From assembly GCA_035651715.1 (NCBI GenBank), contig DASRFD010000049.1, forward strand, positions 4,583 through 68,582: a stretch of DNA of 64,000 nt. The letters are read 5' to 3'. Made by a program: the position numbers and the translations under genes. The notes below the pieces were generated by a model that saw nothing but the letters and a program-made list of their open reading frames with translations, made no database searches and was not told where the DNA came from. Shown piece after piece: positions 26,087 to 34,428 of this stretch. Position 1 is the stretch's first letter. The number at the start of each line of letters is the position of its first letter. The DNA comes from Nevskia sp035651715 (GTDB taxonomy: Bacteria; Pseudomonadota; Gammaproteobacteria; Nevskiales; Nevskiaceae).

Positions 26087-27316
26087 CTACCGCCGGACCG
26101 CCGCGGCCACGTCGGCGCGGCCCTCGGGCCGCGGCACGGGTTCCGCGAGTTCCCGCTCCAGCTCCTGCAGCAGGCGCTCGGCCGAGTCGTAGCGCCGCAG
26201 GTCGAGGAAGGCGTCCACCAGCAGGACGCGCCGGGCCAGGTCATGGTCCAGCTTGCCGCGCGACAGCTTGCGCAGGCGGTCGCGGATCGGCGCGGCGGGA
26301 TCGTCGGCGAGCGGGGCCATCGCCTGTGGCGCCGCAGCGGCGGCGGCGGGCGCGATCGCCGGGCGCGGCTCGCGCGGTCCGCCGCGGCGGCGTGACAGCA
26401 GCCATAAGCCGGCGAGCAGGGCGGCGGCCAGCGACCAGGACACCCAGGTCGGACGCGAGGCGGGCGAATCCGCGGGTGCGCTGCGGGGTGCCGGAGCCGG
26501 CTGGCGCGGCTGCGGCTCCGCCGGCCTGGCCGCGGCGGGAGCGGGGGCCGGCGCGGCGGGGGCCGGCGCCGGCGGGGTCTGCGGCTGCGGGTGTGCCCGC
26601 TGCGACTCGGACAGGGAGTCGAAGTTTTCCGCCAGGCGCAGGCCGGCGCTGAAGGAGCTGTAGCGCAGGCCGGGGCTGAGCTGGAACACCGGCGCGGCAG
26701 GCGCCGGCGCCGGCTCGGCGCGGGCTTGGTGGCGCGGGCGATGCGCCGACCGCGCGCGCACCGGCGTCGCGGGGGGCTCGGCTGCGGCCGCGCGCGCGGT
26801 GATCGCGGCGGATGCGGGCGGCGCCGCGGCGGCGTCGGCCGCGGCGATTTCCGGGGTTTCGGTGGCCGTCGCCGATGGATTGAAGTCGAACAGCAGCGGC
26901 ACTTCCTTGACGATCGTGGTGGCGCCCAGGCGCACGCGCAGCAGCAGGATCGCCGCCGGTTCCAGGATGTCCTGGCGGCTGCCGATCTCGATCCAGGCGC
27001 GGGAGTCGGCCGAGCGGCTGGCGGCATAGAGAACGCCGACATCCACCGACTGTTCGGCGACGCCGTAGCGCGGATATTCGCTTTCGGGGATCAGGTCGGC
27101 CTGCACCGCATCGGCCTGGGTGCGTTCCTCGACGCTGTCGAGGTTGACCGGCACCCGCACCCGCAGCGGCTCGCCAAAGCCCGACAGCAGCTGCGGCTCG
27201 CCCACGCCGAGCGCCAGGGCCGACTGGCACGACCCGGCCAGCAGGATCGCCGGCACGGCATGCCGCCAGCGTGGCGTCACGGCCCTATGGTGGCAAAGCC
27301 CAACGGATGCGGCCAT
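26087..27316 (-). CDS. short FimV-like protein
   Basis: 409-aa envelope protein. After a signal sequence comes the FimV N-terminal domain (LGVGEPQLLSGFGEPLRVRVPV near 36-57; family start LGxGE), then an Ala/Pro-rich linker, one membrane segment near 290-310 (SWSLAAALLAGLWLLSRRRG) and a cytoplasmic helical tail with a TPR-like stretch (LDLRRYDSAERLLQELEREL). Unlike Pseudomonas FimV it has no LysM motif and no long acidic repeat region. The ATG follows GGGGGGAATCC; an internal GTG at 27280 is an alternative. It precedes the FimX-like gene with no gap, so the two are probably made and act together in pilus or polarity control (inference). Confidence 0.78.
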   Translation of the reverse strand: MAASVGLCHHRAVTPRWRHAVPAILLAGSCQSALALGVGEPQLLSGFGEPLRVRVPVNLDSVEERTQADAVQADLIPESEYPRYGVAEQSVDVGVLYAASRSADSRAWIEIGSRQDILEPAAILLLRVRLGATTIVKEVPLLFDFNPSATATETPEIAAADAAAAPPASAAITARAAAAEPPATPVRARSAHRPRHQARAEPAPAPAAPVFQLSPGLRYSSFSAGLRLAENFDSLSESQRAHPQPQTPPAPAPAAPAPAPAAARPAEPQPRQPAPAPRSAPADSPASRPTWVSWSLAAALLAGLWLLSRRRGGPREPRPAIAPAAAAAAPQAMAPLADDPAAPIRDRLRKLSRGKLDHDLARRVLLVDAFLDLRRYDSAERLLQELERELAEPVPRPEGRADVAAAVRR

Positions 27317-27516
27317 CGGATTCCCCCCGGTATGGATCGCCGTCTGGGATGCGCAGTCTGGAAGGCGCGGCGGGACCGACCCATTGTGATCCCGATTATC
27401 CGAGGCGCGGGCCTTATTGGGACCCCCTACGGTAAGTATTTGCCATGGTCCGCAGGGCGTAGCATGGGGGCGGGCCGCGCCTTCCCGCCGGCCCTTACTG
27501 CCATGGAGGAAGGCGT

Positions 27517-27726
27517 ATGAGCGGACACGTTTACAAAACCCTGGAGCTGACCGGTTCCTCCCCCACGGGCATCGAGGACGCGGTCAGCCGCGCGGTCGCC
27601 AAGGCCGGCAAGAGCGTGCGGGACATGAAGTGGTTCGAGGTCACCGACATCCGCGGCCAGATCGAGGGCGGCAAGGTGGCGCATTGGCAGGTGACGATGA
27701 AGCTGGGATTCACGCTGGAGAGCTGA
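27517..27726 (+). CDS. dodecin family flavoprotein
   Basis: Small flavin-binding protein of 69 aa that assembles into a hollow dodecamer and stores or shields FMN, FAD or lumichrome. MSGHVYKTLELTGSS, the helix SPTGIEDAVSRAVAKAGKSVRDMKWFEVTDIRG (Trp39 stacks on flavin) and a C-terminal strand WQVTMKLGF are typical. GGAGGAAG six bases before the ATG is a strong ribosome site. It stands alone between the FimV-like gene (divergent, 200-base gap with no other feature seen) and the M20 hydrolase. Confidence 0.94.
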   Translation: MSGHVYKTLELTGSSPTGIEDAVSRAVAKAGKSVRDMKWFEVTDIRGQIEGGKVAHWQVTMKLGFTLES

Positions 27727-27830
27727 GCGCGGCGCACGCTGCTAGGATGCGGCATCGACGCCGCAGCGGCCGCCGGCGATGCCGGGGACGGCCCGGCTGC
27801 GCCGCGTCCTGACCATCGGGAACCGCATCC

Positions 27831-29165
27831 ATGAACCGCAGGCTCGGCAGATCCGCATTCGCATGGGCTTTCTGCGCCGGGCTGCTCGCGCCCGGCGCGC
27901 AGGCGCAGGACCAGGCGGCCGCGCTGCACGCGCAGATCGACCGGCTGGCCGACGCGGTGGAGCCGGAGGTCATTTCCAACCGCCGCTACCTGCACCAGCA
28001 CCCGGAACTGTCGAACCGCGAATTCGAGACCGCGAAGTACCTGGTGAAGCAACTCAAGGCCCTGGGCTACGAGGTGAAGGCCGGCGTCGCGCACACCGGC
28101 GTCGTCGCGGTGCTGCGCGGCGGCCGCCCCGGCCCGGTGGTGGCGCTGCGCTCGGACATGGACGCGCTGCCGGTGGCGGAGCAGGTCGAGCTGCCGTTCA
28201 AGTCGACGGTGCGCTCGACGTTCGACGGCAAGGACGTCGGCGTGATGCACGCCTGCGGCCACGACGCCCACATGGGCATCCTGCTCGGCGTGGCGCGGAT
28301 CTTCGCGCAGCTGAAGGAGCAGTTGCCGGGCACGGTGAAGCTGATCTTCCAGCCGGCGGAGGAGGGCCATCCGCCGGGCGAGGAAGGCGGCGCCAGGCTG
28401 ATGGTGAAGGAAGGGGTGCTGAGCGGCGCGCCGCAGCCGGAAGTGATTTTCGGCCTCCATGTCTTCACCAAGTTCGAGACCGGGCAGCTGGCGTGGCGCG
28501 CCGGCGGCGCCATGGCCAGCTCCGACGATTTCGAACTGGTGGTGCACGGCAAGCAGACCCACGGCGCGATGCCCTGGGACGGCATCGACCCGATCGTGGT
28601 GGCCGCGCAGATCGTCAACGCGCTGCAGACCATCCCGAGCCGGCAGATGGACCTGACCCGGGCCCCGGTGGTGGTGACGGTGGGCCGCTTCGACGCCGGC
28701 GTGCGCTACAACATCATCCCCGACCAGGCCCTGCTCAAGGGCACCCTGCGCGCGCTCGACGAGGACATGCGGCGCCAGTTGAAGGAGGACGTGCGGCGCA
28801 CCGCCACCAATATCGCCGCCGCCTCCGGCGCGACGGTGGACCTGAAGTTCGACCAGGAGTCGGACTATCCGGTGACCTACAACGATCCGCAGCTGACGGC
28901 GCGCATGCTGCCCACGCTCAGGCGTGTCGGCGGCGCCGGGCTGATCGAGTCGCCGGTGTCCATGGGCGCGGAGGACTTCTCGTTCTACGAACAGCAGATC
29001 CCGGGCTTGTTCGTGTTCGTCGGCGTGCGCAGGCCCGGCGCGACGCTGGACGAATACGGCCCCAACCATTCGCCCCGCTTCAAGCTGGACGAGAGCGGGC
29101 TGAAGCTGGGGGTGCGGACGCTGGCCAACCTCACCGTGGACTACATGCTGGAGAGCGGCGCCTAG
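27831..29165 (+). CDS. M20 family metallo-amidohydrolase, exported
   Basis: 444-aa zinc hydrolase of the M20D (IAA-amino acid hydrolase / HipO) group with a signal peptide (cleavage after AQAQ, about 25). Metal ligands: Cys/His in VMHACGHDAHMG near 136-147, Glu-Glu in FQPAEEGH near 180, His in GLHVF near 210, and the last His in GPNHSPRF near 414. RSDMDALP and MGAEDFSFYEQQ are further signatures. It removes the acyl group from N-acyl amino acids or similar amides; the signal peptide indicates a periplasmic site. TAG is followed by GGGAACCTCTGAACAAG, a possible repeat remnant. Confidence 0.93.
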   Translation: MNRRLGRSAFAWAFCAGLLAPGAQAQDQAAALHAQIDRLADAVEPEVISNRRYLHQHPELSNREFETAKYLVKQLKALGYEVKAGVAHTGVVAVLRGGRPGPVVALRSDMDALPVAEQVELPFKSTVRSTFDGKDVGVMHACGHDAHMGILLGVARIFAQLKEQLPGTVKLIFQPAEEGHPPGEEGGARLMVKEGVLSGAPQPEVIFGLHVFTKFETGQLAWRAGGAMASSDDFELVVHGKQTHGAMPWDGIDPIVVAAQIVNALQTIPSRQMDLTRAPVVVTVGRFDAGVRYNIIPDQALLKGTLRALDEDMRRQLKEDVRRTATNIAAASGATVDLKFDQESDYPVTYNDPQLTARMLPTLRRVGGAGLIESPVSMGAEDFSFYEQQIPGLFVFVGVRRPGATLDEYGPNHSPRFKLDESGLKLGVRTLANLTVDYMLESGA

Positions 29166-29232
29166 GGGAACCTCTGAACAAGTCCATGCCCCTGGCGGCG
29201 CGCCCGCACGATCCTCTCCGCGCCGGGGAAAG

Positions 29233-29811
29233 TCAGTACGGCAGCTCGGCGGCGGCGGCGCAGTCGCCGGCGATCATCCGCGCCAGACGGTCCGGCACGC
29301 CCAACCTGCACAGTTCCGCCACGCCGAGCGGCGGCCGGGAGGGCCCGGCATCGGGCCGCTGCCACGCGGCGCCGTCGATTTCGTCCGCGGCGCGGATGCG
29401 CAGCTTGAGCGGATGGCGCTGCAGCAGCGCCTGACCCAGGCGCTGCATGTGGCGCAGCGCCAGCATGGCCACCGGCGTATCCAGCGGCAGCACCTCCAGC
29501 TCGATGCCGGCGGCCGGTTCGAGCGGAGCGGTGGCGGTGACGATGCGCTCGCCGTTGCTGAATTCGCTGGCGAACTGCGCGGTGCATCCTGCTCCGCGCA
29601 GCACTCCCTTTCCCAGCAGTTGGCGCAGGCTTCCGCGCAGGCCTGACCGCAGCTCAACCAGCTCTGCCCATGTCATGCCGTCGGCGGAAAGCGCCCTGCC
29701 GGTGTTTCCCGAGCCTTGGGTTGCGTTGCCAAACGGCTGGAAGCCGGCGCGCCAGAGCTCCAGCATGGCTTCCTCGAGCGGTCCAGCCTGGTGCCTCATC
29801 CCCGTTTCCAC
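29233..29811 (-). CDS. hypothetical protein
   Basis: 192-aa soluble protein that I do not recognise. It has no signal peptide or membrane segment. Visible parts: an N-terminal helical region with MTWAELVELRSGLRGSLRQLL, a beta-rich centre (GERIVTATAPLEPAAGIELEVLPLD), then MLALRHMQRLGQALLQRHPLKLRI and a Pro-rich tail. It reads like a two-layer alpha/beta domain. Codon use and GC match the neighbours. It is 97 bases beyond the DUF1851 gene on the same strand, so it could end that operon. Confidence 0.65.
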   Translation of the reverse strand: METGMRHQAGPLEEAMLELWRAGFQPFGNATQGSGNTGRALSADGMTWAELVELRSGLRGSLRQLLGKGVLRGAGCTAQFASEFSNGERIVTATAPLEPAAGIELEVLPLDTPVAMLALRHMQRLGQALLQRHPLKLRIRAADEIDGAAWQRPDAGPSRPPLGVAELCRLGVPDRLARMIAGDCAAAAELPY

Positions 29812-29908
29812 CGTTGCGCATTCCTACCGTTTGGCGGATGCAGAATGCCACTGATCGGTCGGCGGACGCAAAGAAACAGATGACTCAGTGTTCAGCTGCG
29901 GCGGCCGG

Positions 29909-30382
29909 TCATTCCTCGGCTTCGCCCTGGGTGGTGTAGCCGGGCTGCGATTCCCAGATCTGGGCATGCAGCTGGCCGAGCACGCTGTAGTGGGTGTACA
30001 GGTCCACCACCTCGGTGTTGGCGACGCTGTACTCGCCGCCCAGGGCCGGCGGTTTCTTGAAGCCGTAACAGTGCCCGGGCCCCGGCTTGAGGCCGGCGGC
30101 GACGCATTGGTCCACCAGCGGCATCATCAGCCACTCGGCGGCGTTGCTGCCCTCGCGCAGGCGTGCGTCGAACTCGCGCTCGTCGGCGGCGATGCGGCGC
30201 AGGGTGCCGGCGCCGACGTCGAGCATGCATACGCCGCCGCCCTCGGGCAGCACCAGGAACAGGTCGCCGTAGCGGTTGACCAGCCACAGCCGGAAGCGCG
30301 GCGGCAGGATCCAGTTCCAGTCGGCCAGCAGGCGGGTCCAGTCGCTGCCGCCGCCGTCGAGCAGGTAGTCGTTGATGTCCAT
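29909..30382 (-). CDS. DUF1851 (T6SS immunity protein Tdi1-like) protein
   Basis: 157-aa cytoplasmic protein. WILPPRFRLWLVNRYGDLFLVLPEGGGVCMLDVGAG at 24-59 and CYGFKKPPALGGEYSVANTEVVDLYTHYSVLGQLHAQI toward the end match the DUF1851 domain, the SMI1-like fold used by Tdi1-type immunity proteins that block deaminase or other toxins. No effector, VgrG, Hcp or Rhs gene is present in the window, so it may be an orphan immunity gene or serve another role. It lies 24 bases downstream of a small gene on the same strand. Confidence 0.82.
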   Translation of the reverse strand: MDINDYLLDGGGSDWTRLLADWNWILPPRFRLWLVNRYGDLFLVLPEGGGVCMLDVGAGTLRRIAADEREFDARLREGSNAAEWLMMPLVDQCVAAGLKPGPGHCYGFKKPPALGGEYSVANTEVVDLYTHYSVLGQLHAQIWESQPGYTTQGEAEE

Positions 30383-30406
30383 CGGCGGAAGTTTAACGGG
30401 TCCCGC

Positions 30407-30694
30407 CTAGAACTCGACCACCTCCACCGCGCCGGCATAGGCGCCGGTCAGGGCCTGGGCGAACGACACCGCCTCCTCCACGGTGCCGTCGACATGGCTG
30501 GAGGTGAGCATGGCCTGGCTGCCGGCGGGCGCGTCCTGGCACAGCTCGTCGATGATGTCCTCGATGATGTCGCAGTCCTTGCCGACCACGCCCACGAACA
30601 GCACGCCGTCGCGGCGGAAGTCGGCGACGAGACTGTCGAGGCCGGGGTGGTAGCCCCAGCGGGAGCGCAGCACGATCTTCTTGGCGTATGGCAC
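30407..30694 (-). CDS. small hypothetical protein upstream of DUF1851 gene
   Basis: 95-aa acidic alpha/beta protein of unknown family. KKIVLRSRWGYHPGL at the start, the strand-helix GVLFVGVVGKDCDIIEDIIDELCQD, then MLTSSHVDGTVEEAVSFAQAL suggest a small Rossmann-like sheet. No signal peptide. The 24-base gap to the DUF1851 gene points to a two-gene operon. Its neighbour hints at toxin-immunity biology, but nothing in its own sequence shows that. Confidence 0.7.
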   Translation of the reverse strand: MPYAKKIVLRSRWGYHPGLDSLVADFRRDGVLFVGVVGKDCDIIEDIIDELCQDAPAGSQAMLTSSHVDGTVEEAVSFAQALTGAYAGAVEVVEF

Positions 30695-30825
30695 GTCCGG
30701 TGCTCTTTGGAGTTGGTGCCCGCAGCATGACGCCGAAATGCTGCACTTTTTTGATTGCCGCCCGCCGCGGCCGGCACCGGGGCCTATACTGCCGGCGTAG
30801 CCACTGCGCGCGGAGGCAGGGACGC

Positions 30826-31542
30826 ATGCCGCTGTTCGTACCGAAGACCTTGCTGCAGGCCGCCCAGGGCGGGGCCCAGACCAAGCGCTATCGCGAGTTC
30901 GTCATCGCCTATTTCGAGGGCGAGGGCGCCATCGCGGTGCCGCAGGCGGTGTGGACCCCCGCGGCCGCCTGGGCCCATGGCCGGCAGCCGTCCGGCAACC
31001 GGGTGCGCGACCGCGGCACCCTGCTGCAGCGCCTGGATGTGCTGGTGACCCGGCGCGGCACCACCGTGACCTCCACCGCCGGCGGGCTGGTGCCGCTGGC
31101 GCGCCTGCGCAACGCCATGAAATCGGAAGGGGTGGACCTGAAGGAATGGAATTTTCCACCGGACCAGGTGCTGGACCAGGCGCTGGACCCGAACGCCGGC
31201 AAGGAACCGGCGGCGGAGGCGGCGGCCGCGCCGGTGGGCGATCGGGGTGTCGGCCAGCTGATGCGCCTGGACCGGCACGGCGTGCGCAGCAGCAGCGGCT
31301 ACGAGGTGCGTGCGCTCGACGACAGCCGCTACGCCTACGTCAAAGGCGGACGCGCCATCACCATCGGCGGCCTGCCCGGCGGCAGCGCCGGCCGCCCCAG
31401 GCTGCTGCTCAAGCCCGGCGCCTTCGCGCAGTGGCCCGCGGCCGAAGGCGAGGACCCGGCCCAGGCGCGCGCCTGGGCGGAGCGCGATTTCAGGGCGGCG
31501 CTGGCGTTCATGGGGGTCGAGGTGATGCAGGCCAGCGGTTGA
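30826..31542 (+). CDS. hypothetical protein
   Basis: 238-aa soluble protein not recognised. Starts MPLFVPKTLLQAAQGG after GGAGGCAGGGACGC, the only good ribosome site in the frame. A segment of strands (RDRGTLLQRLDVLVTRRGTTVTSTAGGLVPL) is followed by an Ala-rich linker and a second beta region (GYEVRALDDSRYAYVKGGRAITIGGLPGG) ending in a helix. Its last 35 bases overlap, tail to tail, the hydroxyacid dehydrogenase gene, so the two ends constrain each other's sequence. Confidence 0.7.
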   Translation: MPLFVPKTLLQAAQGGAQTKRYREFVIAYFEGEGAIAVPQAVWTPAAAWAHGRQPSGNRVRDRGTLLQRLDVLVTRRGTTVTSTAGGLVPLARLRNAMKSEGVDLKEWNFPPDQVLDQALDPNAGKEPAAEAAAAPVGDRGVGQLMRLDRHGVRSSSGYEVRALDDSRYAYVKGGRAITIGGLPGGSAGRPRLLLKPGAFAQWPAAEGEDPAQARAWAERDFRAALAFMGVEVMQASG

Positions 31543-32494
31543 CGGGGTAGCGCGGCCGGCGGCCGGCCAGCGCTTCGATCAGGTTGTGGGCCGCGCACAG
31601 CTCCATGGCGTGGCGGGTCTCCCAGGTGGCCGAGCCGACGTGGGGCAGGGCCAGCACCTGCGGCATCGCCAGCAGCGGCGAGTCCGGCGGCAGCGGCTCC
31701 CGGGCGTAGACATCGAGGCCGGCCCCGGCGATGCGCCGGCTGCGCAGGGCCTCGATCAGCGCGGCCTCGTCGACGATGGCGCCGCGCGCGGCGTTGACCA
31801 GGTAGGCGGCCGGCTTCATCCGCGCCAGCTCGCGCGCGCCGATCAGGCCCCTGGTCTGCGGCGTCAGCGGCGCCAGCACGCAGACGAAATCGGACTGCTC
31901 CAGCAGCGCGTCCAGGCCGCAGCGGCGCGCGCCCAGCTCGCGCTCGGCCTCGGGGCGGGGCGTGCGCGTGTGGTACAGCACGCGCATGCCGAAGCCGAGC
32001 GCGGCGCGGCGGGCCAGCGCGGTGCCGATGCGGCCCATGCCGATGATGCCGAGTGTCTTGCCGTGGACGTCCACGCCGTACTGCGGCGCGGCGACCGGGC
32101 GCTGCCAGTGGCCGTCGCGCAGCCACTGCGCCAGCTCCGTGACCCGCCGCGCCACGCCGAGCAGCAGCAGGAAGGCGGTGTCGGCGGTGGTCTCGGTCAG
32201 TACGTCGGGCGTGTTGCACAGCAGGATGCCGCGGGCGTTCAGCGCCTCGAGGTCAATGGCGTCGTAGCCGACCGAGACGGTGGAGACCACTTCCAGCCGC
32301 GGCGCGCCGGCGAGGAAGGCGGCATCGATGCGGCCGTACATGCCGATCAGGCCGTGGGCCTGCGCCAGCGCCGCGCGGAACGCCGGCGTGTCCGCCAGTT
32401 CGAGGCCGTCGAACGCGGCGACCTCGAAGTGCTGGCGCAGCAGCTCCAGCACGTCGGGCTGCACCACCTTGTAAAGCAGGATGCGCTTTTTCAT
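31508..32494 (-). CDS. 2-hydroxyacid dehydrogenase (GhrB-like glyoxylate/hydroxypyruvate/2-ketogluconate reductase)
   Basis: NAD(P)H-dependent D-2-hydroxyacid dehydrogenase, 328 aa. Substrate-domain motif STVSVGYDAIDL near 90; Rossmann motif GIIGMGRIGTALARRAALGFG near 148-168 with a basic HTRTPR after strand 2, which favours NADPH; catalytic Arg in VNAARGAIVDE near 233, Glu near 262 and His in LPHVGSAT near 283. It reduces glyoxylate, hydroxypyruvate or a 2-keto-sugar acid. Divergent from a FabG-like SDR with a 52-base gap, so both may respond to the same signal. Confidence 0.91.
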   Translation of the reverse strand: MKKRILLYKVVQPDVLELLRQHFEVAAFDGLELADTPAFRAALAQAHGLIGMYGRIDAAFLAGAPRLEVVSTVSVGYDAIDLEALNARGILLCNTPDVLTETTADTAFLLLLGVARRVTELAQWLRDGHWQRPVAAPQYGVDVHGKTLGIIGMGRIGTALARRAALGFGMRVLYHTRTPRPEAERELGARRCGLDALLEQSDFVCVLAPLTPQTRGLIGARELARMKPAAYLVNAARGAIVDEAALIEALRSRRIAGAGLDVYAREPLPPDSPLLAMPQVLALPHVGSATWETRHAMELCAAHNLIEALAGRRPRYPVNRWPASPRPP

Positions 32495-32546
32495 GCGGCA
32501 CCCATTGTGCTACACCTGCGCCTTCGAGACCGACGCGGGGTGCGGC

Positions 32547-33311
32547 ATGGATCTGCGGGACAAGCTGGTGGTGGTCACCGGGGCGGGCAAGGGCATCGGC
32601 CGCGCCATCGCCACCGCCTTCGCCGACCGGGGCGCGGACCTTGCCCTGCTCGATCTCGACGAGGCCGACCTGGCGGCCAGCAAGGCGCAGTGCGAATCCC
32701 GCGGCGACGTGGTGGCGCACACCTACCGGTGCAATGTCGCCAGGGAGGAGCAGGTCATCGCCGCGCTCGACGCGGTGGTCGCCGACTTCGGCCGGCTCGA
32801 TGTGCTGGTCAACAACGCCGGCATCACCCGCGACGCCTTGCTGGTGAAGGTGAAGGACGGGCAGGTCGGCGGCAAGATGACCCTGCAGCAGTGGCAGGCG
32901 GTGATCGACGTCAACCTGACCGGGGTGTTCCTGTGCGGTCGCGAGGCCGCCGAGCGCATGGCCCGGCTCGGCCACGGCGGCGTCATCGTCAACATCTCCA
33001 GCATCTCGCGCCACGGCAACGCCGGGCAGAGCAACTACAGCGCCGCCAAGGCCGGTGTCGCCGCCATGGCCGTGGTGTGGGCGCAGGAACTGGCCCGCTA
33101 CGCGATCCGCGCCGCCGCCATCGCCCCCGGCTTCGTCCGCACCGATATCCTCAACGCGATGAAGCCCGAGGTGCTGCAGAAGGTCATCGCGCCGGTGCCG
33201 GCCAGGCGGCTGGGCGAGCCGGAGGAGATCGCCAGGGCCGCGGTGTTCATCGCCGAGAACGATTACTACAACGGCCGGGTGCTGGAGGTGGATGGAGGCC
33301 TGAGGCTGTAG
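32547..33311 (+). CDS. SDR family oxidoreductase (FabG-like)
   Basis: 254-aa NAD(P)-dependent dehydrogenase. TGAGKGIGRA near 12-20, a NNAGI motif near 88, Ser in VNISSISRHGNAGQ near 146 and catalytic Tyr in NYSAAKAG near 159. C-terminal EVDGGLRL is FabG-like. The insertion LLVKVKDGQVGGKMTLQQW seen before the active site is common in SDRs annotated as 3-oxoacyl-ACP reductases or short-chain alcohol dehydrogenases of gammaproteobacteria. ATG 32547 is preferred; an upstream ATG at 32481 overlaps the start of the divergent gene. It ends one base before the stop of the convergent BASS transporter gene. Confidence 0.91.
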   Translation: MDLRDKLVVVTGAGKGIGRAIATAFADRGADLALLDLDEADLAASKAQCESRGDVVAHTYRCNVAREEQVIAALDAVVADFGRLDVLVNNAGITRDALLVKVKDGQVGGKMTLQQWQAVIDVNLTGVFLCGREAAERMARLGHGGVIVNISSISRHGNAGQSNYSAAKAGVAAMAVVWAQELARYAIRAAAIAPGFVRTDILNAMKPEVLQKVIAPVPARRLGEPEEIARAAVFIAENDYYNGRVLEVDGGLRL

Positions 33312-33312
33312 C

Positions 33313-34311
33313 TCAGCTTTCCTGCGGCGCGGCCGCCGGGGCGTCGCGCCGCGCCGCGTAGCGGCGCGCCAGCACCGCGCAGACCATCAGCTGCATCTGG
33401 TGGAACAGCATCAGCGGCAGCAGGATGACGCCGACCGAGTGTCCGGCGAACAGCACGTTGGCCATTGGCACGCCGCTGGCGAGGCTTTTCTTGGAGCCGC
33501 AGAACACGGTGGTGATCTCGTCCGCCCGATCGAAGCCTTCGAGGCGCGCGGCGGTGCGCGTGGCGAGCAGGGCCAGCGCCAGCAGCACCGCGTTGACCGC
33601 CAGGGTGCCGGCCAGCGACAGCGGCGGCACCTGGTGCCACAGGCCCTGCAGCACGGCGGCGCTGAAGGCGACGTAGACCACAAGCAGGATCGAGCCCTGG
33701 TCGACGAACTTGAGCAGGCCCTTGTTGCGGTCGACCCAGCCGCCGATCCATTGCCGCGCGACCTGGCCGGCGACGAATGGCAGCAGCAGCTGCTCGACGA
33801 TCTTCCATACCGCGTGCAGGGTGTCGCCGCCGCCGGCGGACGAGCGGGCCCCCAGGAGGACGCCGACCAGCAACGGCGTCAGGAAGATGCCGAGGATGCT
33901 GGATGCCGAGGCGCTGCAGATGGCGGCGGGGACGTTGCCGCGGGCGATGGAGGTGAAGGCGATGGCCGACTGCACCGTGGCCGGCAGGGCGCAGACGTAG
34001 AGCACGCCCAGGTACAGCTCCGGCGTCACCAGCGGCGCCAGCAGCGGCCTCAGCGCCAAGCCCAGCAGCGGGAACAGGCCGAAGGTCGCGGCGAACACGG
34101 TCAGGTGCAGGCGCCAGTGGCTGGCACCGGCGATGATCGCCTCGCGCGACAGCTTGGCGCCATGCAGGAAGAACAGCAGGGCGATGGCGAACACCGTGGC
34201 GCGCTCGAACAGCTCGGCGAACCCGCCGCGCGCCGGCAGCAGGGTGGCGGCGGTCACGGTGGCGACCAGGGCAAGGGTGAAGTTATCGATGCCGAGGCTT
34301 TGGCGGGTCAT
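33313..34311 (-). CDS. bile acid:sodium symporter family protein (YfeH/SBF-like)
   Basis: Ten-segment inner-membrane transporter of the BASS superfamily (SBF_like, PF13593 type), 332 aa. FAIALLFFLHGAKLSREAI, LYVCALPATVQSAIAFTSIARGNVPAAI (sodium-binding crossover region) and VFCGSKKSLASGVPMANVLF are hallmarks of this branch. Sodium-coupled uptake of an organic anion is expected; the substrate is unknown. Divergent from a LysR regulator (117-base gap with a palindrome), a classic regulator-target pair. Confidence 0.9.
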   Translation of the reverse strand: MTRQSLGIDNFTLALVATVTAATLLPARGGFAELFERATVFAIALLFFLHGAKLSREAIIAGASHWRLHLTVFAATFGLFPLLGLALRPLLAPLVTPELYLGVLYVCALPATVQSAIAFTSIARGNVPAAICSASASSILGIFLTPLLVGVLLGARSSAGGGDTLHAVWKIVEQLLLPFVAGQVARQWIGGWVDRNKGLLKFVDQGSILLVVYVAFSAAVLQGLWHQVPPLSLAGTLAVNAVLLALALLATRTAARLEGFDRADEITTVFCGSKKSLASGVPMANVLFAGHSVGVILLPLMLFHQMQLMVCAVLARRYAARRDAPAAAPQES

Positions 34312-34394
34312 GGCGGCGTGCGGATGCGGTCAACGCTGTCTATTTCAACGCCGCGGCATTTAGAATACAAATGGATTTATCAAATGACTTCATG

Positions 34395-34410
34395 ATTAAT
34401 CTGCATTAAT
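34395..34410. promoter_or_regulatory. LysR-type operator candidate ATTAAT-N4-ATTAAT
   Basis: Palindromic ATTAATCTGCATTAAT in a strikingly AT-rich patch (about 34360-34410) between divergent LysR and BASS genes. It contains a T-N11-A core as expected for LysR proteins and ends 18 bases before the LysR start, fitting autoregulation. Confidence 0.45.
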
Positions 34411-34428
34411 GCTCCCGGGCCAGAACGC

